A DNA stretch of 64,000 nucleotides from JAIEPW01 sp964471915 (GTDB lineage Bacteria; Acidobacteriota; Terriglobia; Bryobacterales; Bryobacteraceae), in the NCBI GenBank assembly GCA_964471915.1, contig CAYYID010000001.1, positions 1 to 64,000 of the forward strand, read 5' to 3'. Shown piece after piece: positions 25,385 through 34,640 of this stretch. Numbering within the stretch: position 1 is the first letter of the stretch; each line of letters opens with the position of its first letter. A model generated the notes under the pieces. That model was not told the origin of the DNA and searched no databases. It saw only the letters and a program-made list of their open reading frames with translations. Position numbers and translations under genes: made by a program.

Positions 25385-25546
25385 TTAGTGCGGCTGGCGG
25401 CGTCTGGCTGTGGACAGATAGCGCACAACTCGCCTCTGCCGCGCCCGGCGCCGCAGGAATTCGCGGGCACGCGAAGCCAGCTCATCCACGATGAGCGCTT
25501 CGATGACCTCCTTCAGAATGAGCAAAACGATTTCCGGCCAGTTCAT
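25385..25546 (-). CDS. Very small hydrophobic/basic protein
   Basis: 53 aa from the ATG at 25546. The first half is a helix (WPEIVLLILKEVIEALIVDEL), the second half is strongly basic (REFLRRRARQRR). No good ribosome site is visible. It could be a membrane-tethered nucleic-acid binder or a chance frame. Confidence 0.3.
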   Translation of the reverse strand: MNWPEIVLLILKEVIEALIVDELASRAREFLRRRARQRRVVRYLSTARRRQPH

Positions 25547-25672
25547 GACCGGGATTGTGGCGCTGGATGGCCGCTCCGGGAAGCCGGGAGAATCGGGACC
25601 CGGATTCCAGCACCCGGATGCAGTTTTTCCCCTCTTTCGGGAGCACCCAACCTGTCCTATGCTGTCCGAACC

Positions 25673-25921
25673 ATGACCCCGACGAACGAACCCAAGCCAG
25701 ACGGCAACGACCTGCGCGTCGTGTGGGTGAATCCGCCAGTCCCCGACGAACACGCGCTGCTTCAAGCCCTTGCCCGGATCTTGGGTGTACCGTTGCCCGA
25801 TCAAGAGTTGTCCACAGCGGGCGATTTGACTCGTCGGGACACAGAGCTATCCTGTGAACGCCTCCCCTTAAGTAACTCTTCGCTCCCATGCCCGCCGTCA
25901 CTTCCGACATCCGCACCGTAG
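25673..25921 (+). CDS. Small hypothetical protein upstream of the serine recombinase
   Basis: 82 aa, overlapping the recombinase start by 34 bp. The first half is polar and coding-like (DLRVVWVNPPVPDEHALLQALARILG); the end reads into low-complexity Ser/Pro. Only the overlap and a plausible N-terminus support it. Confidence 0.35.
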   Translation: MTPTNEPKPDGNDLRVVWVNPPVPDEHALLQALARILGVPLPDQELSTAGDLTRRDTELSCERLPLSNSSLPCPPSLPTSAP

Positions 25922-27492
25922 CCCTCTACGCCCGCGTCTCGACCGACGAACAGAAAGAAGGTCAGACCATCGATTCGCAGGTCGCCGAGATCGAGCGCTT
26001 TGCCCGCGACCGGGCGTGGCCCATCGCGGGGGTATACAAGGATGAAGGGTGGAGCGGAGCTTTGATGGCCCGGCCCGAACTCGACCGGCTGCGCGACGAC
26101 GCGCGGCAAGGGCGGTTTCAGGCTGTTCTGATCAACGACGTGGACCGCCTGGCGCGGGATGTCGCGCACCTCGGCATCATCAAGCGCGACCTCGAACGCC
26201 ACGGCGCCAACGTCATCTTCCGCAAGCTCCCAACCGACTCGAGCCCTACGAGCAACCTCATGGTCAATATCCTCGGCAGCTTTGCCGAGTTTGAGCGCGA
26301 GTTGATCTCCGACCGCACCCGCCGGGGACGCCGTTACTGGATCGAGGTCCGCAAGCGTTACCTCGGCTCGAATACCGCCTACGGCTACCGCTACATCAAG
26401 AAAGAGCAGACCGCGGACAAGAGCGGCGAGCTGCGGCTTGAGCCCTCGGAAGCCGCCGTGGTCCGCGAGATCTTCGCGTGGGTCGATCAGGACGGCCTGT
26501 CGGCCCGGAAAGTAGTCCAGAGGCTGAACGCGCGGCGGGTGCCGAGTCCGAAGGGCCGCGGACCCTGGGGCAGATCCACCATTCTGCGGCTCCTCAGAAA
26601 CACAATGTACTGCGGCACGTGGTACTACAACAAGTCGCACATCCAAATGCAGGGCGAAGATGTCCGTCCTTCGGCAAGGCCCGCGAAACGTACCGTACGC
26701 CGGCCTAAGGACGATTGGCTGCCGCTGGAGCTGCCCGAACCGCTCCGGCTCGTATCCCGCGCGCGCTGGGAGCGGGTCCAGCAGCGGCTGCGCGACAACA
26801 TCGCCTTCTCGCCCCGCAACGAAAAACACCGCTACCTGCTCAAGGGCCTGGTGCGGTGTGGCGGCTGCGGCGGAGCCTTCGTCGGCGATCCGTGTCACGG
26901 CAAGTTCTACTACCGTTGCGCGAACCGCTGCCAGAGCCAACCCTCCATCACCGAAGCAAAGCTGGATCAGGCGGTCATGGGTGCCGTTCGCCGCGTCCTG
27001 TCGAACCCGGAACTAATCCTCAAGTCGTTCGAAAAGCTCAACAAGCAGAAGGCTTCGCAGGCAGCGCGCCGTCATGCCGAGGCGAAGGCGGCCGGGAAAC
27101 GGCTCGCCGCGCTAGCCGAAGAGGAACAGCGAGTCCTCCAAGCGTACCGGACCGGCGTCATCACACCCGCACAGCTCGCCTTGCAGCTCGAACACCTCGC
27201 ACAACGAAGGAAGACAATCGAAGCGGTACGAACCGGTCCGAACGACCCGTCACCAATCGGCGACCAGCAGGCCATGAGCCTCCGGGAGACCTGCGCCGCG
27301 CTAGCCGAACGGCTGGACGCGCTCGACCCGGAAGGCTGGCGCGCTCTCCTTCGAACACTGATCAAACACATCGCGCTCCAGAAGGAAAAGATCGAGATTC
27401 AGGGAAGAATCTGCGCCGCACACTCGGAAATGAACAGTGAGCTCGGCAGCACCGATGCGGAGTTCCTGGTTGCAGTACCGGAGACCGGGTGA
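25888..27492 (+). CDS. Large serine recombinase
   Basis: 534 aa. The resolvase domain has the catalytic serine in YARVSTDEQ (S18) and the DVDRLARD and FAEFERELISDRT motifs. A recombinase domain (AYGYRYIK, then ARKVVQRLNARRVPSPKG) and a zinc-ribbon beta domain with CGGCGG and C..C (YRCANRC) follow, then a coiled-coil (~365-430) typical of large serine integrases. It could integrate a separate element into the island. Nothing typical of a phage is nearby. Confidence 0.92.
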   Translation: MPAVTSDIRTVALYARVSTDEQKEGQTIDSQVAEIERFARDRAWPIAGVYKDEGWSGALMARPELDRLRDDARQGRFQAVLINDVDRLARDVAHLGIIKRDLERHGANVIFRKLPTDSSPTSNLMVNILGSFAEFERELISDRTRRGRRYWIEVRKRYLGSNTAYGYRYIKKEQTADKSGELRLEPSEAAVVREIFAWVDQDGLSARKVVQRLNARRVPSPKGRGPWGRSTILRLLRNTMYCGTWYYNKSHIQMQGEDVRPSARPAKRTVRRPKDDWLPLELPEPLRLVSRARWERVQQRLRDNIAFSPRNEKHRYLLKGLVRCGGCGGAFVGDPCHGKFYYRCANRCQSQPSITEAKLDQAVMGAVRRVLSNPELILKSFEKLNKQKASQAARRHAEAKAAGKRLAALAEEEQRVLQAYRTGVITPAQLALQLEHLAQRRKTIEAVRTGPNDPSPIGDQQAMSLRETCAALAERLDALDPEGWRALLRTLIKHIALQKEKIEIQGRICAAHSEMNSELGSTDAEFLVAVPETG

Positions 27493-27964
27493 CTCGACCC
27501 GACCGTAGGCCAGAACTCGGTGGTCGGTCACATGGGTTTCTTGCGGCCGAGAGATGCAAGCCACGGCGGCCCCGAGCTGGCTCCCCAACAACGGGCACCG
27601 GAACCAATGGATGCTGACGCCCTCGATCAGGTGCCTTCCCAACGGATAGCTCTGGCTAACCGGCAGCGGCGCGCAATCGATGACACGTTGTGTGCATGTC
27701 GTGTGCGCTGCAGTCATGCGACAAGCCTTGCCTATTGCTCAAGGTCTCCCGCCCATACTCGGCGCACAATCTCATCGAGGCCAGTGAAGTGGCATTGGCC
27801 TCCCGGGTTTGAACGACTGATGGCCAGTCAGCCTACATCGGATGGGCATCGTTGATGTCCAGTTCGGGGAAACGACCGTAGATTGAAAGGATCAGTTTTG
27901 GAGCAGAACCCGTGCTTTCTTTGGTTAAGGGCGCAAGGAGCGAGCCTGAACAGCCATGATGCCC
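27493..27964. other. Gap without a recognisable gene
   Basis: About 470 bp between the serine recombinase and the IS3 left end. Open frames here are short and have no protein-like signature. It may contain an attachment site for the recombinase, but I cannot identify one. Confidence 0.5.
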
Positions 27965-28033
27965 TGATGTGCCTCCCGAAATCTCTACCAGGTAAAACTA
28001 GAGAAGCTCCGAGAATGGAAGGAGCAGGTAGAG

Positions 28034-28309
28034 ATGAAGAAGAGCCGATACACGGAAGAACAGGTGATAGGCGCCGTCAAGCAGATGGAGGCGGGGCGGA
28101 AGGCGAAGGAGTTGGCGCGCGAGCTTGGGGTGAGCGAAGCCACGCTGTATGCCTGGAAGTCGAAGTACGGCGGACTGGAGGTCAGCGAGGCCCGGCGACT
28201 GCGGGATCTGGAGCAGGAGAACGCGCGGTTGAAGAAGCTGGTCGCCGACTTGTCGTTGGACAAGGACGCCCTGCAGACGGTGATCCGAAAAAACGGATGG
28301 AGCTTGTAG
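28034..28309 (+). CDS. IS3-family OrfA (transposase HTH subunit)
   Basis: 91 aa. SRYTEEQVIGAVKQMEAGRKA and ELGVSEATLYAWKSKYGG form the helix-turn-helix; a leucine-zipper-like segment (LEQENARLKKLVADL) follows. A canonical slippery heptamer A-AAA-AAC at 28288-28294 lies near its end, in the right phase for -1 shift into OrfB. Confidence 0.92.
   Translation: MKKSRYTEEQVIGAVKQMEAGRKAKELARELGVSEATLYAWKSKYGGLEVSEARRLRDLEQENARLKKLVADLSLDKDALQTVIRKNGWSL
28288..28294 (+). promoter_or_regulatory. Programmed -1 frameshift heptamer (A AAA AAC)
   Basis: The heptamer is phased so OrfA reads CGA-AAA-AAC and a -1 slip enters the OrfB frame. This is the standard mechanism for making the OrfAB transposase in IS3 elements. 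Confidence 0.75.
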
Positions 28310-29216
28310 CGCGACGGCGCGATGTGGCGCTCGTGATGGTCGAACATGGGCTGAGCGAGCGCCAAGCCTGCAAGCTGATGGAACTGGATCGCACCACTAC
28401 CGCTACGAGCCTCGGCCAGACCGCAATGCCGGGCTGCGCCACGCGATGATCGAACTGGCTCGGCAAAAGCCGCGCTACGGATACAGGCGGTTGGGCGCGC
28501 TGCTGGTGCGCCGCGGCTGGCTAGCGAATCCGAAGCGGGTCTACCGGCTGTACCGGCAAGAGCATCTGGCGGTGCGGCGGCTGAAACGCAAGCGGGTGCA
28601 GCGGATAGCGCCGCCGGCAGCGATGCTCACGGCGCCGAACCAGGAATGGGCGATCGACTTCGTAATGGACTCGCTGGCGACAGGCAGGAGCTTTCGTGCG
28701 CTGACGATCGTGGACAGCTTCACGCGCGAGTGCCCGGCCATCGAGGTGGACAGTTGCCTTGGATCGCAGCGCGTGACCAGAGTGCTGGACCGGGTGATGG
28801 CAGAGCGTGGCAAGCCGGCGGCAATTCGATGTGACAACGGACCTGAGTTCACGTCGCGCCACTTTCTGATCTGGTGCGAACAGCAACAGATCCGGCTGGT
28901 GTTCATCGCACCCGGCCGGCCGATGCAGAACGGCCACATCGAGAGTTTCAATGGGCGGTTCCGGGACGAGTGCCTGAATGCGAACTGGTTCTTGACGCTG
29001 GCCGACACGAGGGCGAAGATCGAAGCCTGGAGGAAGGAATACAACAGCGAGAGACCGCATAGTTCGCTGGGTTATCTGTCCCCGGAGGAGTATGCCGCAC
29101 GGCTGGCGCCACGCGGCGATTCTACAGAACTGACGTGGGGCCAAGGGGATTCAAACGCCATCCCCTTGCCCCACACCCCCATCCCCGCTGCCCGCGAGGG
29201 CAGCACGACGAGGTAA
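28296..29216 (+). pseudogene. IS3-family OrfB transposase, frameshifted
   Basis: The frame opened at 28296 gives MELVARRRDVALVMVEHGLSERQACKLMELDRT, as in IS3 OrfB. A single missing base near 28400 (expected ..RTSYRYEPRPDRN..) breaks it. The rest continues in the next frame from before 28446: ELARQKPRYGYRRL, an rve integrase core with D in EWAIDFVMD, D in CDNGPEFTS and E in HIESFNGRFRDECLN, and the SSLGYLSPEEY tail. Catalytic residues are intact but the protein is split. Confidence 0.85.
29135..29174. repeat. Near-perfect inverted repeat in the IS3 3' part
   Basis: GTGGGGCCAAGGGGAT and its complement (one base bulge) flank a 9-nt loop near the end of orfB. It would form a strong hairpin in the transposase mRNA. 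Confidence 0.55.
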
Positions 29217-29474
29217 GATGCCGGAGACTCCTCAAGTTACGACTGGTAGAAAAAACGGGGGCAGGTCACACCCATCATGGACCGACCCGACGCACCGGCC
29301 TTCAGGTGCTTGCAGATTATTGCGCCGGGAATCAAAAGGTGTTCTGATAGGAAGTTCGAAAGCGTCCCGTGCGGCTTTATTGAACACTGGCTCGGGTGCG
29401 TCGATTCGTCTTCTCGAATTCGCCGCGGACGGCCACTGGTACGGCGTCGCAGCGTTAGAATCAGCAACTGGCCT

Positions 29475-30683
29475 ATGGTGAAGAACGGTAAGCACAATGT
29501 GGTGACGGTTGCAACGCGCGAGGCTTCACTAAAGAGACGATTTCGCAAACACCTCCGGTCGCTCGGCTTTCAGAAAGCCGCGGATGGAACTCTTCTGCCG
29601 CCGGGCACCGGCAAGGACGTGGTGCGCAGCATCCACAGCGCTCAGCGGACTGACCGTCTCGCGGTTAGCCAGCGATTCCTGGCCGAACGCTCGCCGAAGC
29701 TACTCAAGCACTTTGCCTCCGGCGGCGATGTCGATCCGGGCAACATCCGACCGAAGCTTCAACTCGTCGAAAGCAACTCGTGGGAGGGCGATTTGTTCCG
29801 CTTCGCATCGCTTACCTGGTCGGTGCCCGTGTCCAACGGATTCGGGCGGCGAATGCGGTTTCTGGTATGGGATGAGTACAACGGCAAACTGATTGGCATC
29901 ATTGCCATCGGCGATCCGGTATTCAATCTTTCGGTGCGCGACACGCTCATCGGCTGGGACGTGAAGGCAAGGGGCGAACGGCTTGTGAACATGATGGACG
30001 CCTATGTCTTAGGAGCGTTGCCTCCGTATAATGCCCTGCTCGGCGGCAAACTCGTCGCCTGCATAGTCCGCAGCCGCGACGTCTACGATCAATTTGCCAA
30101 TGCCTACGGCAAAACCACCGGCATTATTTCGCAACAACAAAAAAAGGCGCGTCTGCTTGCCGTCACCACGTCATCGTCGATGGGTCGCTCATCCGTCTAC
30201 AATCGCCTCAAGTTGAACGGGACGGAATACTTTGCGCCCATCGGTTACACGGGCGGTTGGGGGCACTTCCACATCCCTGACGGTCTGTTTGCCGATCTTC
30301 GGGACTATCTCCGCGAGATCGGCCACTCTTACGCCGACCTTCACCAGTACGGCGAAGGCCCTAACTGGCGTATGCGCACGACGCGCGCTGCGCTCGAAGC
30401 GTTGGGATTCGACGACGACTTGCTGCGCCACGGCATTCAGCGCGAGGTATTCCTGTGCCGGTTCGCCGATAATGCCGCCAAACTACTACGCACCGGTAAG
30501 GGGCGGCCGGATCTGTCCTCGCTTCTTTCAGCAGACGACGTAGCTGCGCTTGCCATCGAACGCTGGGTGCTGCCCCGGTCCGAGCGACGCCCCGACTTCA
30601 AACTCTGGAAAAGTGAGGACATCAAAACGCTGATCACTGGGCCTGACCAGGCCGTCGTCCCCGTCCAGCGCAAGCGGGCGTGA
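29475..30683 (+). CDS. druA: DUF4338 protein, Druantia DruA-like
   Basis: 402 aa from the ATG at 29475; an upstream in-frame ATG would reach into the IS edge. The DUF4338 core is very clear: LFRFASLTWSVPVSNGFGRR, FLVWDEYNGKLIGIIAIGDP, NLSVRDTLIGWD, MMDAYVLGALPPYNALLGGK and TTSSSMGRSSVYNRL. DUF4338 is the DruA signature of type I Druantia anti-phage systems. The biochemical role of DruA is not established. Three plus-strand genes follow with 13-bp, negative and 12-bp gaps, ending in a DruE-type helicase, so this is the first gene of one operon. Confidence 0.85.
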   Translation: MVKNGKHNVVTVATREASLKRRFRKHLRSLGFQKAADGTLLPPGTGKDVVRSIHSAQRTDRLAVSQRFLAERSPKLLKHFASGGDVDPGNIRPKLQLVESNSWEGDLFRFASLTWSVPVSNGFGRRMRFLVWDEYNGKLIGIIAIGDPVFNLSVRDTLIGWDVKARGERLVNMMDAYVLGALPPYNALLGGKLVACIVRSRDVYDQFANAYGKTTGIISQQQKKARLLAVTTSSSMGRSSVYNRLKLNGTEYFAPIGYTGGWGHFHIPDGLFADLRDYLREIGHSYADLHQYGEGPNWRMRTTRAALEALGFDDDLLRHGIQREVFLCRFADNAAKLLRTGKGRPDLSSLLSADDVAALAIERWVLPRSERRPDFKLWKSEDIKTLITGPDQAVVPVQRKRA

Positions 30684-30696
30684 CCACGAGACAGAG

Positions 30697-33558
30697 ATGA
30701 CCCTTGATCAATGGCAAGCGCGATTGCAGGGGCATTTCGGCCAACTCGCAAGCGACCGCGCGCATTCCGCCTTCCCATTGTTCGCTCTGGAACACGGCTT
30801 GACGGACGAGGAACTCGACGAAATCGGGCAACTCCTTCGCAGCGAATTGCTCGACGGCTGGAAGCTCAGTCGTTACTGGCTGCTCTGGGTCGTGTACGCC
30901 ACCGAGATAGGATACGACTACGACGGCGGAGAGTACTGGCCGACCTTTGAAGAGCGGACGCCCGGCTGGCGTCAGCCAATCACTGCGACTCGCCGGAATC
31001 AACTGCGCTCCTGGTTTGCCCGATTTCAAAGCACGTATCACGGCGTAACACCGTCCGGTCCCTGGGCTGACCAATTTTCCATCATCGCCTGGCCCATCAC
31101 CCATGCGGTCCTGCCCCGGTATTTGCAGTGGCAGTTTGCCAAGGCACTCTACGAATTGCGCTATCAACTTGCGCATCTGGGTGCGCGAAGCCCACTCGCC
31201 GTCGGCCGGTTACTCGCGGCCAATGCCTGGGAGTCCTCGTCGCGCTTTCGCGAACTGCTCCAGCAACAGGAGTTGGCCGGCCGCATCGTTCTGGCACTCT
31301 TTGGCGGCCGAAGCGTGGGCGGCGAGAGTCCGCTCTTCCCGCCGACGTTAGAGCGTCTGGTCGCCGATCTCGACGAAGTACAAAGCAGCCGGGACTGGAT
31401 GCAGGAGACGCGGCTTCTGGTATCCGAACGCATGCAAGGTGCGGCGCGGGCGGTTTCATCAGCAAGCGCACGGCGCGCGGGCGGCAACGGAGCCGAGGGG
31501 CAAGCGTTCGTGCGCTTGCGCCCTACGCTGATGTTACGCCGCTCCACCGACGCCACCTGGTCCGTAGTGCTGGACATTCCGAACTTCGCCGATGCGGCTC
31601 GAACCGATCCCGACCTTCAGCGGCTGCTGCGCAGCAGCCGTTGCAGGATCGCCGGAACCGGCGACACGTGGCTTCCGGCAGGCTGGCTGATGACCGCCTC
31701 CAGAAGAAGGGTCATGAAACACTGGCCGCATCCCGGCGAGCCTCTGGTGCAATTCGAGAAAAAGGACCCGGCGCTTGATTCTCTGTCCATGGAGACTCGT
31801 CTGCCTGTTGGTCCTTGGTTGTGTCGCCTCGGCGCCGACGAGTTGGGTCGTGAGGTCATAAGCCGAGTGGTGCGCCCAGGCCGCACGTACGTCCTCTTGA
31901 ATGAGACGCCGAGCCAGACGCGCTACACCTTCTTATCGCCCTGCAAACTCGATTGCGATGGGATCAATGCCCTCATGGTGACCACGCCAGACCCCATCAC
32001 CTTCGAAACGCTGACCCGACTAGAGCAGATGGGCTTGCAGGTCGCGCGCACGGTTCGGATCTTCCCGTCCGGTCTGTCGGCCCGCAGTTTCGACGGCGAA
32101 GGTCACACCGAGTGGCTCACGACGGATACACCGTGTTTCGGCATCGTCCACGACCACCCTGTCGATATCTACAGCCTTCGCATCGGTGATGAGCCCGAGT
32201 TGCAACTGAGCGCGCCCGGACCCAACATACCGGTATTCGTGAAGATCAACCCGTTGCCTGCCGGCAGACACCGGCTTGCTGTCAGGGCATCCCCTACGCA
32301 AGAGGAGGGCACATCCCGCTTAAGCGTGACCGAGGGCTTTATCACCCTCGACGTTCGCGAACCGGAACCGTGGATACCGGGAACCGCATCGCATTCGGGG
32401 CTTGCCATCTCGCTCGATCCCGACAATCCGTCGCTCGATGAGTTTTGGGAACTGGGCACGAAGCTCACGGTTCTGGGTCCGGCGGGCCATCGCGTGACCT
32501 GCGCAGTGGAACTCATGAGCGGAAATGGAAAGGAACTGCTTGCCGAACCCGTGGCCACATTCGATTTGCCCATTCTGCCTTCCGACTGGGAGTCCAAGTT
32601 CACCCCCTTCACTGCCGATGACCGGCGGGCCTGGTCATGTGCCGAGGCCACCTCGGGCCGCTTTTTGATCAAAGGAGAGGAACTGGGCGAATTCTCGCTG
32701 CGCCTGGAGCGTCGCGTCAAGCCGTTGCGCTGGCTGTCCCGTGTTTTTCACAAAGCCACTACGCTACGCTTGATCGATGACATCGGAAGTGAGGAATTTC
32801 CGGTCTGCCGTTCCTTCACCTTTAAAGCGCCCATCGCTCCTGTCACCCTCGACCCGCAATCCGTGCAAGCAGGTGTCGACATCGAGAGTCCCGGCGGTCT
32901 GTTCGAAGCCCGAAGCGGAAGTTTTTGCGACGAGGTGATCGTGAGCAATCCTGTAGCAGGCGGCGGATTTGCCGACCTTCTGATCGAACCGGATTTGTCC
33001 CTGCTCGACAACGAGGCGATTTCTACTCCCGATATACTCGAAACCCTGGGACTCTGGTGCCGAGCACGCCTCCTGGGGCCACTCGTGGCCATGCGGCGCA
33101 ACCGTATCCTCGACCGTATCGCGGGCAAGCTCTATGCGCGGCTTTGCGGTGCGCAGTGGGGCGAAAGCGAATCGGCTTATATTCAAAACCCACGCGCAAG
33201 CCTTGCGCGCCAGCGGCTCCTCGATCAAGTGGGAGGCCCCCATGGCTTTGCCCTTGTGTTAAGCCGCGAGTTCGATCGCATGGAGTCGGGAAGCGAGTCG
33301 TCAGTTGGGTGGTTTTTCGGTGTAGCTGCGCGCTATCAGGTGTCTTCGAATCAGGGTCTGTGCGAGTTTGCCTTGCGACTGGCCAGCGCTCCGCAGGATG
33401 TACCCGGCATGGTGCCAACGCCAGGTCTGCTCGTCGCGCTCCTGTCGGACGCGACACAGCAGGGCACTTTGCTTCGAGGCGCGAGGCTCGTGGCGCTGCT
33501 CTGCGCGAACCGCAATCCCGGCCCATACGGCGGACGTTTCCCGAGGTGGACATGGTGA
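30697..33558 (+). CDS. Druantia-associated large protein (DruB/DruC position)
   Basis: 953 aa without a recognised domain. The N-terminal ~220 residues are helical (YWLLWVVYATEIGYDYDGGEYWPTFEE; QFSIIAWPITHAVLPRYL). The middle is beta-rich with repeated sandwich-like segments (FVRLRPTLMLRR..., YVLLNETPSQTRYTF..., LAVRASPTQEE). The C-terminus is helical again. It occupies the slot of DruB/DruC between DruA and DruE. Size and lack of known catalytic motifs suggest a scaffold or sensor. Homology to DruB or DruC is positional inference; it may be a fused or divergent form. Confidence 0.6.
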   Translation: MTLDQWQARLQGHFGQLASDRAHSAFPLFALEHGLTDEELDEIGQLLRSELLDGWKLSRYWLLWVVYATEIGYDYDGGEYWPTFEERTPGWRQPITATRRNQLRSWFARFQSTYHGVTPSGPWADQFSIIAWPITHAVLPRYLQWQFAKALYELRYQLAHLGARSPLAVGRLLAANAWESSSRFRELLQQQELAGRIVLALFGGRSVGGESPLFPPTLERLVADLDEVQSSRDWMQETRLLVSERMQGAARAVSSASARRAGGNGAEGQAFVRLRPTLMLRRSTDATWSVVLDIPNFADAARTDPDLQRLLRSSRCRIAGTGDTWLPAGWLMTASRRRVMKHWPHPGEPLVQFEKKDPALDSLSMETRLPVGPWLCRLGADELGREVISRVVRPGRTYVLLNETPSQTRYTFLSPCKLDCDGINALMVTTPDPITFETLTRLEQMGLQVARTVRIFPSGLSARSFDGEGHTEWLTTDTPCFGIVHDHPVDIYSLRIGDEPELQLSAPGPNIPVFVKINPLPAGRHRLAVRASPTQEEGTSRLSVTEGFITLDVREPEPWIPGTASHSGLAISLDPDNPSLDEFWELGTKLTVLGPAGHRVTCAVELMSGNGKELLAEPVATFDLPILPSDWESKFTPFTADDRRAWSCAEATSGRFLIKGEELGEFSLRLERRVKPLRWLSRVFHKATTLRLIDDIGSEEFPVCRSFTFKAPIAPVTLDPQSVQAGVDIESPGGLFEARSGSFCDEVIVSNPVAGGGFADLLIEPDLSLLDNEAISTPDILETLGLWCRARLLGPLVAMRRNRILDRIAGKLYARLCGAQWGESESAYIQNPRASLARQRLLDQVGGPHGFALVLSREFDRMESGSESSVGWFFGVAARYQVSSNQGLCEFALRLASAPQDVPGMVPTPGLLVALLSDATQQGTLLRGARLVALLCANRNPGPYGGRFPRWTW

Positions 33559-34628
33559 TTGAAGCCATCACGGCCGAAGGTGTTGTGCGGTTGAGCCGGG
33601 AGAGCCTCGGACTCTCAGCGTCCGGCGCTGTCGCCGGTGACGAGTTCCTTGCCGCACTTCTAAGGCGTGCGGCTGCGATCCTCTGCCCGTGTTCGCCTGC
33701 CACGCTCACCGCCTTCGTCTGCGACGGGCTACAATACCTCGTCGAAGACCGAACGTTGGTGGAAGAAAGGCTCACTGATCTCGTCGAGAAGCTCCTCGTC
33801 ACCGGGGACCTGCTGGAGTTGAACCAGGTCACAACAGACGACCCGGATGTCAAAAGCACCTGGGTTTTCGCAGCACCGCCGAGTTTTGTTGCCCGGCGGG
33901 ACGGAACATTGTTCCTCCTGGGCATCGTGCCCGATCACGTCACGCCGCTTCCTGCATCCTTGAGCGCGAATGTGCTGCACGAAGGTGTCCTGCGTGTCTT
34001 GATGCCGGAATCCTCGCAGGACGCGCGTCGTCTTCTGCGAGAGTTCGGGTGGCTGGAGTTATCCACGGAGTCATGGCTCAGGGCTCCAAAGACGCAGACC
34101 GCCACCGAATTGCGAAATGCGATGAATCGCAGTCTCGACGAGCAGCCACCCAGCGGTCCCATCCCGGATCTCATGATCCTTGATGCTTCGCGCGATTCCC
34201 GCCAGTACAGCCGTCGCCGACTCAAACCGGGCCATCAGTCAGGCCGCTTCGTTGCGCGCAGGCCGCAGGCCCATGGCGCAGCGCTTTGGGGGTATGCGGA
34301 GATCTCTCAAGGGGCACCGACCCGTTTCCTCGACCTGCCGCTTAAGGGAACACGCTGGCGCGGATGTGACGTGGCCTGGCATCTGCAAATGGCTATCGAC
34401 GAGGGGCTTGGAACCCCTCAACGTTACCGGCGCCGCGACAAACCCGGCGGCTCGTATTTTGACTTCTTCTCGCCGCTGCCGCTCTGGGCCGCGCGACGTT
34501 TCGAGGTGCTCGGGCAGGAGGCGACACCCAAAGCGTGCCTCCTGACCTATTGGCTGCCCAGTCAGGACGTAGCGACGGAAGAAGCGTTTCTGAACGAGCG
34601 CCTCTTCCTGAAGCGCACGGACGACTGA
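33552..34628 (+). CDS. Druantia-associated protein preceding DruE
   Basis: 358 aa. The ATG at 33552 overlaps the previous stop by 7 bp. The N-terminal 110 residues are helical and HTH-like (EERLTDLVEKLLVTGDLLEL). Then FVARRDGTLFLLGIVPD, a central HEGVLRVLMPESSQDARRLLREFGW and a C-terminal ALWGYAEISQGAPTRFLDLPLKGTRW region. The second half resembles small-molecule or DNA-end binding beta domains, but no family is recognised. It may fill the DruC or DruD position. Confidence 0.6.
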   Translation: MVIEAITAEGVVRLSRESLGLSASGAVAGDEFLAALLRRAAAILCPCSPATLTAFVCDGLQYLVEDRTLVEERLTDLVEKLLVTGDLLELNQVTTDDPDVKSTWVFAAPPSFVARRDGTLFLLGIVPDHVTPLPASLSANVLHEGVLRVLMPESSQDARRLLREFGWLELSTESWLRAPKTQTATELRNAMNRSLDEQPPSGPIPDLMILDASRDSRQYSRRRLKPGHQSGRFVARRPQAHGAALWGYAEISQGAPTRFLDLPLKGTRWRGCDVAWHLQMAIDEGLGTPQRYRRRDKPGGSYFDFFSPLPLWAARRFEVLGQEATPKACLLTYWLPSQDVATEEAFLNERLFLKRTDD

Positions 34629-34640
34629 TGTGAGGAAAGG

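Larger units (their letters stand above)
27965..29270 (+). mobile_element. IS3-family insertion sequence (~1.3 kb)
   Basis: OrfA and OrfB of IS3 type are flanked by imperfect inverted repeats of ~45 bp: the left end at 27965 starts TGATGTGCCTCCC, and the right end read inward from 29270 starts TGTGACCTGCCCCC. Both share TCTACCAG and an AACT.GAG..G.CTCCG block. A 3-bp CCC at each outside edge may be the target duplication. OrfB carries a frameshift, so the copy is probably inactive. The element sits ~200 bp upstream of the Druantia-like operon. Confidence 0.82.
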
